NCBI GenBank assembly: GCA_036262035.1
Contig: DATAJS010000020.1
Span: forward strand, 51,611 to 115,610
Reading direction: 5' to 3'
Origin: Burkholderiales bacterium
GTDB lineage: Bacteria; Pseudomonadota; Gammaproteobacteria; Burkholderiales; SG8-41
DNA: 64,000 nt
Positions 32,622 to 40,226 of the stretch are shown here, in pieces. Under the pieces are notes generated by a model, which did no database searches, was not told the DNA's origin, and worked only from the letters and a program-made list of their open reading frames with translations. The position numbers and the translations under genes were made by a program. Positions within the stretch are counted from its first letter, which is position 1, and the number at the start of each line of letters is the position of its first letter.

Positions 32622-33350
32622 ATGAGCCGATACACAGGCGATCCGCAGCTTCTCAAGCGACTGCCGCCGTTCTCATGGCTGAGCGAGAGCCAGCTCGCAT
32701 GGGCCCTGCCGACGGTGGAACATCGACGCTACGCCGCGCGCGCCGTGCTCCAGCGTTATGGCGAACCCGGCGACGGTCTTTACATCGTCGTGTCGGGGCG
32801 CGTGTCCGTGCTTCACCAGGACGCGCAGGGCCACGAGCTCATCGCGGCTTCGGTCGGCCCGAACGATTTCGTCGGCGAGCTCGGCCTGCTCGAAGAGGAA
32901 GCGTGCGCGGCGAGCATACGCTGCGACACCGCCTGCGAGCTGCTCTACATCCCGCGCAAAGTGGTGCTCGAGTGCCTCGAGGACAACAACCGCGCCGCGA
33001 TGTGCATGCTCAGGAAGACGCTGCGCCGCCTGTGCGACACGCATCGCAAGCTCGCGACGCTCGCGCTCACCAAGGTCTACGATCGCGTCGCCGCGGTGCT
33101 GCTGGAGCACAGCCGCGACGCGGACGGCGAGCGCCGCGTCGAGATCGGCTCGGAGCAGATCTCCGCGCGCGTGGCGGCCTCGCGCGAGATGGTGAGCCGC
33201 GTCATCAAGGACATGATCGGCCGCGGCATGGTGCGCAGGGAAAGGCGCAAGCTCGTGATCGTCGACGCGGCGGCGCTCGCCGCGAAGGGCACCGGCGCGG
33301 AGCGCGAGCCGAACGGCCACGACCCGCTCGCGGTCGCATCGCCGCAGTGA
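32622..33350 (+). CDS. Crp/Fnr family transcriptional regulator
   Basis: A 242-residue regulator. Residues about 15-125 form the cyclic-nucleotide-binding beta-barrel (GEPGDGLYIVVSGRVSVLH, GPNDFVGELGLLEEE). After the dimer helix, about 145-215 form a Crp-type winged HTH (EQISARVAASREMVSRVIKD). There is no N-terminal cysteine cluster of the FNR [4Fe-4S] type. The phosphate-binding arginine-serine of true cAMP receptors is not evident: the loop reads GELGLLEEEACAASIRC. Ligand and targets are unknown. It is convergent with the SirB2 gene, stop to stop without a gap. Confidence 0.92.
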   Translation: MSRYTGDPQLLKRLPPFSWLSESQLAWALPTVEHRRYAARAVLQRYGEPGDGLYIVVSGRVSVLHQDAQGHELIAASVGPNDFVGELGLLEEEACAASIRCDTACELLYIPRKVVLECLEDNNRAAMCMLRKTLRRLCDTHRKLATLALTKVYDRVAAVLLEHSRDADGERRVEIGSEQISARVAASREMVSRVIKDMIGRGMVRRERRKLVIVDAAALAAKGTGAEREPNGHDPLAVASPQ

Positions 33351-33731
33351 TCAGCCGGGCGGCCACGGGCTCTTCGTGACCGCCACCGCGACGATGTAGA
33401 AGAACACCGCCTGCGCCGCGATCAGCGCGGCGATCCGCACCCCTTTCGTCTTCCCCCGCTTCAAGGCGATCGTTCCCAGCACGATGTACGCGACGAGGCC
33501 GGTCACTTTCGCGGTGATCCAAGGCGCCTGCAACGGATACTGCCGGATCATCACCGCCAGCGTCACCGCGCTCGCGAGGAGCACCGTATCGACGACGTGC
33601 GGCACGATCCTCACCCACCGCTTCGCGAGCATTTCCGGCGCGCGCAGCATCCACCCGCCGCGCAGCGTGAACAGCAGCCAGCTCGCGGCCACCGCCGTCA
33701 TGTGCACCGTCTTGATCGTGGTGTAGTCCAC
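33351..33731 (-). CDS. SirB2 family integral membrane protein
   Basis: A 126-residue membrane protein with about four hydrophobic helices (TVHMTAVAASWLLFTLRGG, VVDTVLLASAVTLAVMI, WITAKVTGLVAYIVLGTIAL, RIAALIAAQAVFFYIVAVAV) and the SirB2 features RIVPHVVDT and ALKRGKTKG. The GTG at 33731 is chosen because GGGAGG lies 4 bp upstream and the protein then begins VDYTTIKTVHM as in the family; the longer frame adds a polar, unconserved stretch. SirB2 function is poorly understood. It is divergent from the molybdenum hydroxylase gene. Confidence 0.88.
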   Translation of the reverse strand: MDYTTIKTVHMTAVAASWLLFTLRGGWMLRAPEMLAKRWVRIVPHVVDTVLLASAVTLAVMIRQYPLQAPWITAKVTGLVAYIVLGTIALKRGKTKGVRIAALIAAQAVFFYIVAVAVTKSPWPPG

Positions 33732-33843
33732 CGGCCTCCCGTCATTCGTCGCGACAAAAACGCGCGCATCATACTGCGGCCGCGCGGACGCTGCGCGCCT
33801 GTTACCATCGGCGGCTGCGCTAACGCTCCGGAGACCCACGACC

Positions 33844-36129
33844 ATGCACGCCGACGCCGATCACCCTCATCACGGTAACCGAGTCGAGGACCGGCGCCTC
33901 ATCACCGGCGCGGGCTGTTATGCCGCCGACTGGAGCGTCGCGGGGCAGCTCTACGGTTATTTCGTCCGCGCCGATCGCGCACACGCCGAGATCGCAGCGA
34001 TCGATACGTCTGCGGCGATGAAAGCGCCGGGCGTCAAGGGCGTGTACACCGGCGTAGACGCGGTGCGCGCGGGCTACGTGAAGCCGCCGCACGCCTTCAC
34101 CTTCCCCGGCAGGAACGACATGAAGGCCCGCGCGCCGGATCGTCCGGTGCTCGCGCACGGCAAGGTGCGGTTCGTCGGCGAAGCGGTCGCGCTCGTCGTC
34201 GCCGACAGCGCGGCGGCCGCGCAGGACGCCGCCGAGCTCGTGTCGATCGAGTACCGCGATCTGCCCAGCGTCACCGATCCCGAAGCCGCACTGGCCGCGG
34301 GCGCGCCCCAGATCCACGACGACGTGCCGGGCAACCTCGCGTTCGAATCCGAAGCCGGCGACGAGCAAGCGGTCGAAGCCGCTTTCGCAAAAGCGGCGCA
34401 CATCACGCAGCTCAAGGTCGTGTCCACGCGCGTCGCCCCCAACCCGATGGAGCCGCGCGCGTGCCTCGTCGCGTACGACGCCGCGCACGACGAATATCGC
34501 TTCAACGTGGTGATGCAGGGCGTGACGACGCTGCGCCAGCAGCTCTCCGCCTACACCAAGGTGCCGCAGGACAAGCTCAGGTTCGAAGCGCGCGACGTCG
34601 GCGGCGGCTTCGGCCAGCGCACCATCGCCTATCCCGAGTATGCCGCGCTGATGATCGCGGCGAAAGCGCTGGGCAAGCCGGTGAAGTGGGTGTCGACGCG
34701 CATGGAAGGCTTCGTCGCCGACGCGCACGGCCGCAACAACATCATCGACGGCAAGCTCGCGCTCGACAAGGACGGCCGGTTCCTCGCCATGCGTCTCGAC
34801 TGGATCAACGACATGGGCTCGTACCTGTCGACCGGCGCCATGGGACACATCCGCAACACCACGACGTGCATGACCGGCGTCTACAGGATTCCCGCGCTCT
34901 ATGCGTCCTACCGCATCCCGCTGACCAACACCACGCCGGTCGCGGCGTATCGCGGCGCGGGCCGTCCGGACATCGCTTACGTCGTGGAGCGCCTGGTGAA
35001 CGCGGCGGCGGCGGAGACGGGGGTCGATGCGGCGGAGCTGCGCCGGCGCAACTTCATCCCGCCCGAGGCGTTCCCCTACACCACCCCGACCGGTTCGACC
35101 TACGAGATCGCCGACCTGCCGGGGCTGCTCGACAAGGCGCTGAAGCTCTCCGACTGGAACGGCTACGCGGCGCGGCGCGACCGGTCCACCGCGGCGGGCA
35201 AGCTCCGCGGGATCGGCATCTCGACCGTGATCGAGAACACCGGCGCGGGTAACGCGCCCAAGGACGAAGTCGAGATCGAGCTCGACGCGAGCGGCACCGT
35301 CACGGTCTACACCGTCTCCAAGGCGCAGGGCCACAGCCACGAGACGACGCTCGCGCAGATCGTCGCGAGTGCGCTCCAGGTGTCCCCCGGGCAGGTGAAG
35401 GTGGTGCAGTGCGCGCCGGATTCCAAGCTCCTGGGCAATCACACCGGCGGCTCGCGCACGACCGTCGGCGCCGGCAGCGTGTGCCATCTCGCCGCGCTCA
35501 AGCTGATCGACGAAGGCAAGGCGCTGGCGGCGCTCGAGATGCACCTCGAGCCGTCGCAGATCGCCTACGGCCACGGCGAGTTCACGTCGACCGAATCGGA
35601 GCGCGTGCTGACGCTCGCCGATCTCGCGAAGAAAAAGAGCGTGAGCGTCATCGCCGACGGCAAGTTCGGCTCGACCTTCCCCAACGGCTGCCACGTCACC
35701 GAAGTCGAGGTCGATCCCGACACCGGCGTCGCCGAGATCGTCGCGTATTCGGCGGTCGACGACTGCGGGGTCGTCATCAACCACTCGGTGGTCGAAGGTC
35801 AGCTCCACGGCGGCGTGGTCCAGGGCGCCGGACAGGTGTTCGGCGAGGCCATCGTCTACGATGCGGACACCGGCCAGCCGCTCACCGCGAGCTTCCAGGA
35901 CTACTACATGCCGCGCGCGGGGCTGCTGCCGGGCATCCGCGGCGAAGAGCATCCGACCCCGAGCAAGGTGAGCCCGCTCGGCGTCAAAGGGATGGGCGAA
36001 TCGGGGTGCACCGCCTCGATCCCGGCGCTCGTCGGCGCGGTGCTCGACGCGCTCAAGCCACGCGGGGTGGCCCACCTCGACATGCCGTTCACGCCGGCGC
36101 GGGTGTGGCAGGCCCTGCACCGGGCGTGA
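33844..36129 (+). CDS. Xanthine dehydrogenase/CoxL family molybdopterin-binding large subunit
   Basis: A 761-residue large subunit of a molybdenum hydroxylase. It shows RLITGAGCYAADW at the N-terminus, ARDVGGGFGQR and AYRGAGRPDIAY in the middle, and GVKGMGESGC near the C-terminus, whose E719 is the expected catalytic base. These subunits work with an FAD-binding medium subunit and a 2Fe-2S small subunit; neither is encoded next to it. The CoxL-specific AYRCSFR loop is absent, so CO oxidation is unlikely; an aldehyde or heterocycle is the probable substrate. GGAG lies 10 bp before the ATG. Partners may be elsewhere or it may be a stand-alone remnant. Confidence 0.92.
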   Translation: MHADADHPHHGNRVEDRRLITGAGCYAADWSVAGQLYGYFVRADRAHAEIAAIDTSAAMKAPGVKGVYTGVDAVRAGYVKPPHAFTFPGRNDMKARAPDRPVLAHGKVRFVGEAVALVVADSAAAAQDAAELVSIEYRDLPSVTDPEAALAAGAPQIHDDVPGNLAFESEAGDEQAVEAAFAKAAHITQLKVVSTRVAPNPMEPRACLVAYDAAHDEYRFNVVMQGVTTLRQQLSAYTKVPQDKLRFEARDVGGGFGQRTIAYPEYAALMIAAKALGKPVKWVSTRMEGFVADAHGRNNIIDGKLALDKDGRFLAMRLDWINDMGSYLSTGAMGHIRNTTTCMTGVYRIPALYASYRIPLTNTTPVAAYRGAGRPDIAYVVERLVNAAAAETGVDAAELRRRNFIPPEAFPYTTPTGSTYEIADLPGLLDKALKLSDWNGYAARRDRSTAAGKLRGIGISTVIENTGAGNAPKDEVEIELDASGTVTVYTVSKAQGHSHETTLAQIVASALQVSPGQVKVVQCAPDSKLLGNHTGGSRTTVGAGSVCHLAALKLIDEGKALAALEMHLEPSQIAYGHGEFTSTESERVLTLADLAKKKSVSVIADGKFGSTFPNGCHVTEVEVDPDTGVAEIVAYSAVDDCGVVINHSVVEGQLHGGVVQGAGQVFGEAIVYDADTGQPLTASFQDYYMPRAGLLPGIRGEEHPTPSKVSPLGVKGMGESGCTASIPALVGAVLDALKPRGVAHLDMPFTPARVWQALHRA

Positions 36130-36153
36130 GGGCGGAGCGCGGCGTATGCCGCA

Positions 36154-36177
36154 CCTCGCGCCAAAAACGGCGCGAGG
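36154..36177 (+). terminator. Hairpin after the molybdenum hydroxylase gene
   Basis: CCTCGCGCC and GGCGCGAGG form 9-bp perfect arms around AAAAAC, 25 bp after the stop. There is no T-run behind it, so it may be a weak terminator or only an RNA 3'-end stabiliser. Confidence 0.45.
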
Positions 36178-36277
36178 CGTCATCGCGGCGTGCCGTTAAG
36201 TCGTTTGTGTTCAATAGCGGCCCGCTGCCTGCTAGGATACGAGGCGGTCGGCGTGACGCCGGAACCTATACGAAACG

Positions 36278-37030
36278 ATGAAACGCACAGCAGGGGCACT
36301 GGGGCTCTTCACTCTCACGGCTGCGCTCGCGAGCGCAGCCGGCATGGACACGACGCTTCCCACGGTGACCGAAACCGGCGCGATCTACTCGCCGGCGGCC
36401 GTCGTGAAGCGCGCCGACTTCCGCGGGCATCCGGCGTCGGCCGACGCGCAGCAGGTTGCCGACTGGTCGGTCCATTCCGCCGACAGCCGCGGGCTGCCGT
36501 TCATCATCGTCGACAAGGTCAACGCGCGGGCCTATGCGTTCGACCGCTACGGCATGCTGATCGACTCGACGCCGATCCTGATCGGCATGGGCGTGGGCGA
36601 CAAGTTCGCGCCGGGCGTGCTGCAACTGGACATGTACCAGACCAAGCCGTCGCAGCGGGTCACGCCCGCCGGGCGCTTCTTCGCCGAGGAAGACCGCAAT
36701 CTCGAAGGCGAGAAGGTGCTGTGGGTCGACTACGACGCGGGCATCGCCCTGCACCGGCTGCCGAAGAAATTCACCAAGCAGCGCCGGCAGGAGCGCATCG
36801 TGTCGCCCGACCCGGCCGAGCACCGCATCACCTATGGCTGCATCAACGTGCCCTCCCCGTTCTACGACCGCGTCGTGGCCACCCACTTCCGGAGCCGCGG
36901 CGGATACGTCTACGTGCTGCCGGACTCGACGCCGCTTTCCGCGGTGTTCCGGATCCACGATGTCGCGCCGCGTCCGGCCCTGCGCACCGTCGCGGGCGAG
37001 CGGCCCGCGCCGACCCTTCAACGCTTTTAG
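36278..37030 (+). CDS. L,D-transpeptidase (YkuD domain), exported
   Basis: A 250-residue exported protein with signal peptide MKRTAGALGLFTLTAALASA. The YkuD domain covers about residues 75-215. Active-site residues are H159 (GIALHR) and C188 in HRITYGCINVP, the family signature with catalytic cysteine. These enzymes make 3-3 crosslinks in peptidoglycan or attach proteins to it. The C-terminal 35 residues (PRPALRTVAGERPAPT) are proline-rich tail. No clear Shine-Dalgarno is seen before the ATG. A small zinc-ribbon-like gene follows after 12 bp. Confidence 0.92.
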   Translation: MKRTAGALGLFTLTAALASAAGMDTTLPTVTETGAIYSPAAVVKRADFRGHPASADAQQVADWSVHSADSRGLPFIIVDKVNARAYAFDRYGMLIDSTPILIGMGVGDKFAPGVLQLDMYQTKPSQRVTPAGRFFAEEDRNLEGEKVLWVDYDAGIALHRLPKKFTKQRRQERIVSPDPAEHRITYGCINVPSPFYDRVVATHFRSRGGYVYVLPDSTPLSAVFRIHDVAPRPALRTVAGERPAPTLQRF

Positions 37031-37042
37031 CCTCACGCTGCC

Positions 37043-37210
37043 ATGTCGAATACTCTGAAGTTCTGCTACCACGGGCAGCACTACCGGCCGCGCGACCAGT
37101 TCAAGCCGCTGCCCGGGACGACCCACCGCCGCGAAGTCTGTTCGGACTGCTACGCCAAGATCATGGCGGACCGGAAGATGAAGCGGAAAAAAGCGCAGGT
37201 CTCGCGCTGA
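37043..37210 (+). CDS. Small zinc-ribbon-like protein (55 aa)
   Basis: An ATG at 37043 opens a 55-codon frame ending in TGA at 37208. The protein begins MSNTLKFCYHGQHYRPRDQF and carries C8, H10 and H13, then C33 and C36 in EVCSDCYAKI, ending in a basic MKRKKAQVSR tail. Paired Cys/His residues suggest a single zinc site, and the basic tail suggests nucleic acid contact. It lies 12 bp after the L,D-transpeptidase gene on the same strand. Coding is supported by the Cys pattern and position only; I do not recognise the family. Confidence 0.6.
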   Translation: MSNTLKFCYHGQHYRPRDQFKPLPGTTHRREVCSDCYAKIMADRKMKRKKAQVSR

Positions 37211-37217
37211 TCTTGCC

Positions 37218-37260
37218 TGGGGTCTGACCCCGGCTTTTCGGGGTCAGACCCCGGTTTTTC
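37218..37260. repeat. GGGGTCTGACCCC repeat, two units
   Basis: GGGGTCTGACCCCGGCTTTTC is followed by the inverse unit GGGGTCAGACCCCGG, forming a hairpin between convergent genes. On the minus strand the second unit supplies the last codons (KTGV) and TGA of the thioredoxin gene. Confidence 0.93.
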
Positions 37261-37693
37261 GAGCGACGCTTCTCAGCCAGTCGGTCAGCATCGGGTTCTG
37301 CATCGCGCCCGACTGCCTGGCGATCTCCTGCCCTTTCCTGAAGACGATCACCGTCGGTATCCCGCGGATGCCGTAGCGCCCTGCGACCTGCGGCGCGGCT
37401 TCGGTGTCGAGCTTGGCGAGCCGCATGACAGGCTCGACCTCCTGCGCGGCGCGCGCGAAATGCGGCGCCATCATCCTGCACGGCCCGCACCAGGCGGCCC
37501 AGAAATCCACCGCTACCGGCAGGTCGCCCTTCCCGATCTGCGCGTCGAAATTCGACGCGTCGAGCTCGATCGGCTCGCCGCGAAACAGCGGCTGCTTGCA
37601 CTGGCCGCACTTCGCGCCGGGGCCGAGGCGCTCCTGCAGCACCCGGTTCACGGTGCTGCACTGCGGGCATACGACGTGTAGGGCTTCGCTCAT
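37244..37693 (-). CDS. trxC: Thioredoxin 2 (TrxC)
   Basis: A 149-residue thioredoxin with an N-terminal zinc-binding extension (C9/C12 in CPQC and C29/C32 in CGQC) and the active site WCGPC (68-72) in FWAAWCGPCRMM; the cis-proline is in GIRGIPTVIVF. This arrangement defines TrxC, a zinc-containing thiol-disulfide reductase often induced by oxidative stress. The ATG at 37693 matches the family start; an upstream extension is translated repeat. The final residues KTGV and the stop codon belong to the GGGGTCTGACC repeat. Confidence 0.95.
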   Translation of the reverse strand: MSEALHVVCPQCSTVNRVLQERLGPGAKCGQCKQPLFRGEPIELDASNFDAQIGKGDLPVAVDFWAAWCGPCRMMAPHFARAAQEVEPVMRLAKLDTEAAPQVAGRYGIRGIPTVIVFRKGQEIARQSGAMQNPMLTDWLRSVARKTGV

Positions 37694-37737
37694 GATCGGC
37701 CGGGAAGCAAATGAGGCACCGGGTTCAGCACTTGCTG

Positions 37738-37763
37738 TAAATCGGGGACAGACCCCGATTTTC
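37738..37763. repeat. AAATCGGGG-CCCCGATTT hairpin
   Basis: AAATCGGGG and CCCCGATTT arms of 9 bp surround ACAGA. This is a shorter variant of the GGGGTCTGACCCC family (here GGGGACAGACCCC). It lies just upstream of the AGGAG site of the DUF3606 gene. Confidence 0.88.
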
Positions 37764-37776
37764 AAGGAGATAAAAA

Positions 37777-37995
37777 ATGCTCACGCATACGACAGGGCTC
37801 GTGCCGCCGGACGCTTCGCGCGTCGGCCTGGAAGAGGAATGGGAAGTCAGCTATTGGTGCACCCGCTACGGGCTCAGCGACCAGGAGCTGCGCACCTGTA
37901 TTGCCGAAGTCGGGCCCCGCACGGAGGACGTCGAGGCTTACCTGCGGCGGACCGGCCGCGGCAAGCAGATTTTCAGCAATACCGGCGAGGATTGA
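37777..37995 (+). CDS. DUF3606 domain protein
   Basis: A 72-residue protein whose core EWEVSYWCTRYGLSDQELR and GPRTEDVEAYLRRT matches the DUF3606 pattern (a short helix-turn-helix-like unit in which a W-x3-Y/F-W-x3-F motif precedes a GxxxxDV segment). Its function is unknown. AGGAGA lies 7 bp before the ATG. It is flanked on both sides by members of the GGGGTC repeat family and is probably a single-gene unit, as is common for DUF3606 genes, which are often scattered in multiple copies. Confidence 0.85.
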   Translation: MLTHTTGLVPPDASRVGLEEEWEVSYWCTRYGLSDQELRTCIAEVGPRTEDVEAYLRRTGRGKQIFSNTGED

Positions 37996-37996
37996 A

Positions 37997-38034
37997 ACCG
38001 GGGTCTGCCCCGATAAAGCCGGGTCAGACCCCAC
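37997..38034. repeat. GGGGTCTGCCCCG / GGGTCAGACCCC repeat
   Basis: Two imperfect units (ACCGGGGTCTGCCCCGATAA and GCCGGGTCAGACCCCA) fill the gap between the convergent DUF3606 and DNA ligase genes. The first unit has lost one base of its consensus. Confidence 0.88.
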
Positions 38035-38035
38035 G

Positions 38036-39073
38036 TCAGGCGGGCGCGAGGAGGCTCAGGGTTTCGCTCGCTTCCTGCGCGACCTGTTCCATCGTGCATT
38101 GCCTGGGCTCTTTCTCCGGGCGCCACCGCAGGAACTTGGTGCCGTGGCGGAAGCGCCCGCCGCTGAAGTGGTCGTACTGCACCTCCACGACGAGCCGGGT
38201 CGCGAGCGGCTCCCACTCGCCGCTGCGCTCGGTGCTCCAGCGGCTCGGACCGCCGGGCTTGCTGCCGGAGAAGCCGGGCGCCTCGCGCAGCGCCTCCAGC
38301 TTCGCGGTCAGCGCGGGTTTCTCTTCGGACTTGATGTTGGCGCAGAAGCCCACGTGGTTCAGCAAGCCTGTCTCGTCGTACAGCCCGAGCAGCAGCGATC
38401 CCACCACGCGCTCCTTCGCCGCGTAGCGAAAACCGCCGACCACACAGTCGGCGGTGCGCATGCGCTTGAACTTCTGCATCCCGGTGCGCTCGCCGGTCTG
38501 GTACGGGATGTCGGCGCGCTTGGCCATGATGCCGTCGAGCCCCGATCCCAGCGACTGCAGCCATTCCTCGGCGCTCTGGCGCTCCGCGGTCTGCGGCGCG
38601 ATCTTCACCAGCGAATCGGCGCCGACGTAGCGATCGACGAAGGCTTCGAGCGCCGCCCGGCGCTCGCGCAGCGGCCGCGCCACGAGGCTGCGTCCTTTGT
38701 CGTCGACGAGCAGATCGAAGACGAGGAACAGCGCCGGGTGCTCCCGCGAGAGCTTTTCGACGCGGCTCTTCGCCGGATGGATGCGCATGAGAAGCTGGTC
38801 GAAGGAGAACGCCGAGTGTTCGGGCACGACGAGCTCGCCGTCGACCACGAAGCGCTTCGCCCTGAGCTTCGCGAGCGCCGCCACGACCTCGGGAAAATAG
38901 CGGTTGAACGGCTGGCCCGATTTCGAGCGCAGGTCGACCTCCGAGTCTTCGCCGAACGCGAGGCAGCGAAAGCCGTCGAACTTCGGCTCGTACAGCCACT
39001 CGGGGCCGTTCGGCAGGCTGCCGACGAGCTTCGCCTCCATCGGCTCGTAATCGAAGGGGATCGGAAGCGTCAC
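38036..39073 (-). CDS. ATP-dependent DNA ligase (LigD ligase-domain type, stand-alone)
   Basis: A 345-residue ligase with nucleotidyl-transfer motif I EPKFDGFR (K31 carries AMP), FVVDGELVVP, LVFDLL, motif IV DGIMAKR, motif V QKFKRMR and a C-terminal OB-fold (VGGFRYAAKERVVGSLLLG). It corresponds to the ligase domain of LigD or the LigC class. The GTG at 39073 overlaps the stop of the polymerase-domain gene (GTGA), so both are made together. This is a two-gene version of the NHEJ ligase/polymerase usually fused in LigD. The 3'-phosphoesterase domain and Ku are not in the window. Confidence 0.93.
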   Translation of the reverse strand: MTLPIPFDYEPMEAKLVGSLPNGPEWLYEPKFDGFRCLAFGEDSEVDLRSKSGQPFNRYFPEVVAALAKLRAKRFVVDGELVVPEHSAFSFDQLLMRIHPAKSRVEKLSREHPALFLVFDLLVDDKGRSLVARPLRERRAALEAFVDRYVGADSLVKIAPQTAERQSAEEWLQSLGSGLDGIMAKRADIPYQTGERTGMQKFKRMRTADCVVGGFRYAAKERVVGSLLLGLYDETGLLNHVGFCANIKSEEKPALTAKLEALREAPGFSGSKPGGPSRWSTERSGEWEPLATRLVVEVQYDHFSGGRFRHGTKFLRWRPEKEPRQCTMEQVAQEASETLSLLAPA

Positions 39074-40098
39074 GGCACCGCCTTCACGAGCCGCTCGAGA
39101 TCGAAGCGTCCCTGCGTCGACAGCATCGGCGCCCACAGGTCGCCGAGCTTCGCGATGCGCCGCGGGACGTTGGCCATCGTGTAATCCTCGATGCGCGCAC
39201 CCTTCTCGATCTCTTTCCACGTCACCGGCGTCGATACCGTCGCCTGCGGTTTGGGTCGCGGCGAGTACACCGATGCGAGCGTGCGGCCCCACGCGTTCTG
39301 GTTGTAATCGACGAGCACGCGCCCTTCCGGCCGCTTGGCCACGCGATATTCGGCCGTGATGATGTCGGGCTTGAGCTTCGCCATGTCCTGCGCGAAACGC
39401 TTGGCGAAATGCCACACCTGCTTCTGCGTCGGGCCGCGCCTGATCGCGACGTAGACGTGGATGCCCTTGGACCCCGTGGTCTTGGCGATCGGCGTCATGC
39501 CGAGGCCTTCGAGCGCGTCGCGCACCAGCAGCGCGGTTTCGCGCACCGTCTCGAACGACGCGCCGGGGACCGGATCGAGGTCGAAGTGCAGGAAGTCGGG
39601 CCGGTCGACGTCGTCGCAGCGCGCGTACCACGGGTTGAGGTCGATGCAGCCGAGATTGATGATCCACAGCAGGCTGGCGGCATCCTGCACCATGGGGAAG
39701 TCGATGACGTTGCCCGACGCGTGCCCGATCGAGCACGTCTCTATCCACTCCGGCCGCGGGCTCGGCACGCGCTTCATGAAGAAGAAATCGCCCGCGGCGC
39801 CGTTCGGATAGCGCTTCATCACCATCGCGCGGTGTTCGATATGCGGGAGCAGCGCCGCCGCCACGTCGGCGTAGTACTGGAGCAGGTCGCGCTTGGTGAG
39901 ACCGAGCTCCGGCCAGAAGATCTTGTTGAGGTTGGTCAGCCGCACCGTGCGCCCGCCGATCGCAATCTCGGCCTCGTCGACGGCCGCGGGTATGACGATG
40001 CGCTCGACGGACTGGCCGCCGCGGCGCCCACGGCCGCTTACCGAGCTTCGCGATGGATGACGCGTGCGGGTTGCACGCTCGCCGGCGGCCATGTGCAT
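39070..40098 (-). CDS. LigD-type primase-polymerase domain protein
   Basis: The conserved part, beginning about IGGRTVRLTNLNKIFWPELG, is the archaeo-eukaryotic primase fold of LigD. It shows RYPNGAAGDFFFMKR, the catalytic LHFDLDP pair, TGSKGIHVYV and the RVLVDYNQNAWGRT segment. It adds ribo- or deoxynucleotides at double-strand breaks during NHEJ. The start is uncertain: in-frame ATGs at 40098 and 40092 both lack a good ribosome site, and the basic segment ERATRTRHPSRSSVSGRGRRGG that follows is not conserved. The frame remains open further upstream but would run into the start of the divergent malic enzyme gene. Confidence 0.88.
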   Translation of the reverse strand: MHMAAGERATRTRHPSRSSVSGRGRRGGQSVERIVIPAAVDEAEIAIGGRTVRLTNLNKIFWPELGLTKRDLLQYYADVAAALLPHIEHRAMVMKRYPNGAAGDFFFMKRVPSPRPEWIETCSIGHASGNVIDFPMVQDAASLLWIINLGCIDLNPWYARCDDVDRPDFLHFDLDPVPGASFETVRETALLVRDALEGLGMTPIAKTTGSKGIHVYVAIRRGPTQKQVWHFAKRFAQDMAKLKPDIITAEYRVAKRPEGRVLVDYNQNAWGRTLASVYSPRPKPQATVSTPVTWKEIEKGARIEDYTMANVPRRIAKLGDLWAPMLSTQGRFDLERLVKAVP

Positions 40099-40226
40099 GC
40101 GCTGGCAGGAAGCAATGCGTGGACCTGTTCGACCGCAGGCGGAGTGCGGGGCGCAGCCACGCGCGCGATACAATGGCAGCCCGGCGCTCCCATCGTATCG
40201 CCGCATCAGCCCCTCAGGAGCCTCGC

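Noticed and set aside
33732..33845. Longer form of the SirB2 protein starting at 33845
   Set aside because: The first 38 residues are polar and unconserved and would overlap the divergent molybdenum hydroxylase gene start. GGGAGG supports the GTG at 33731.
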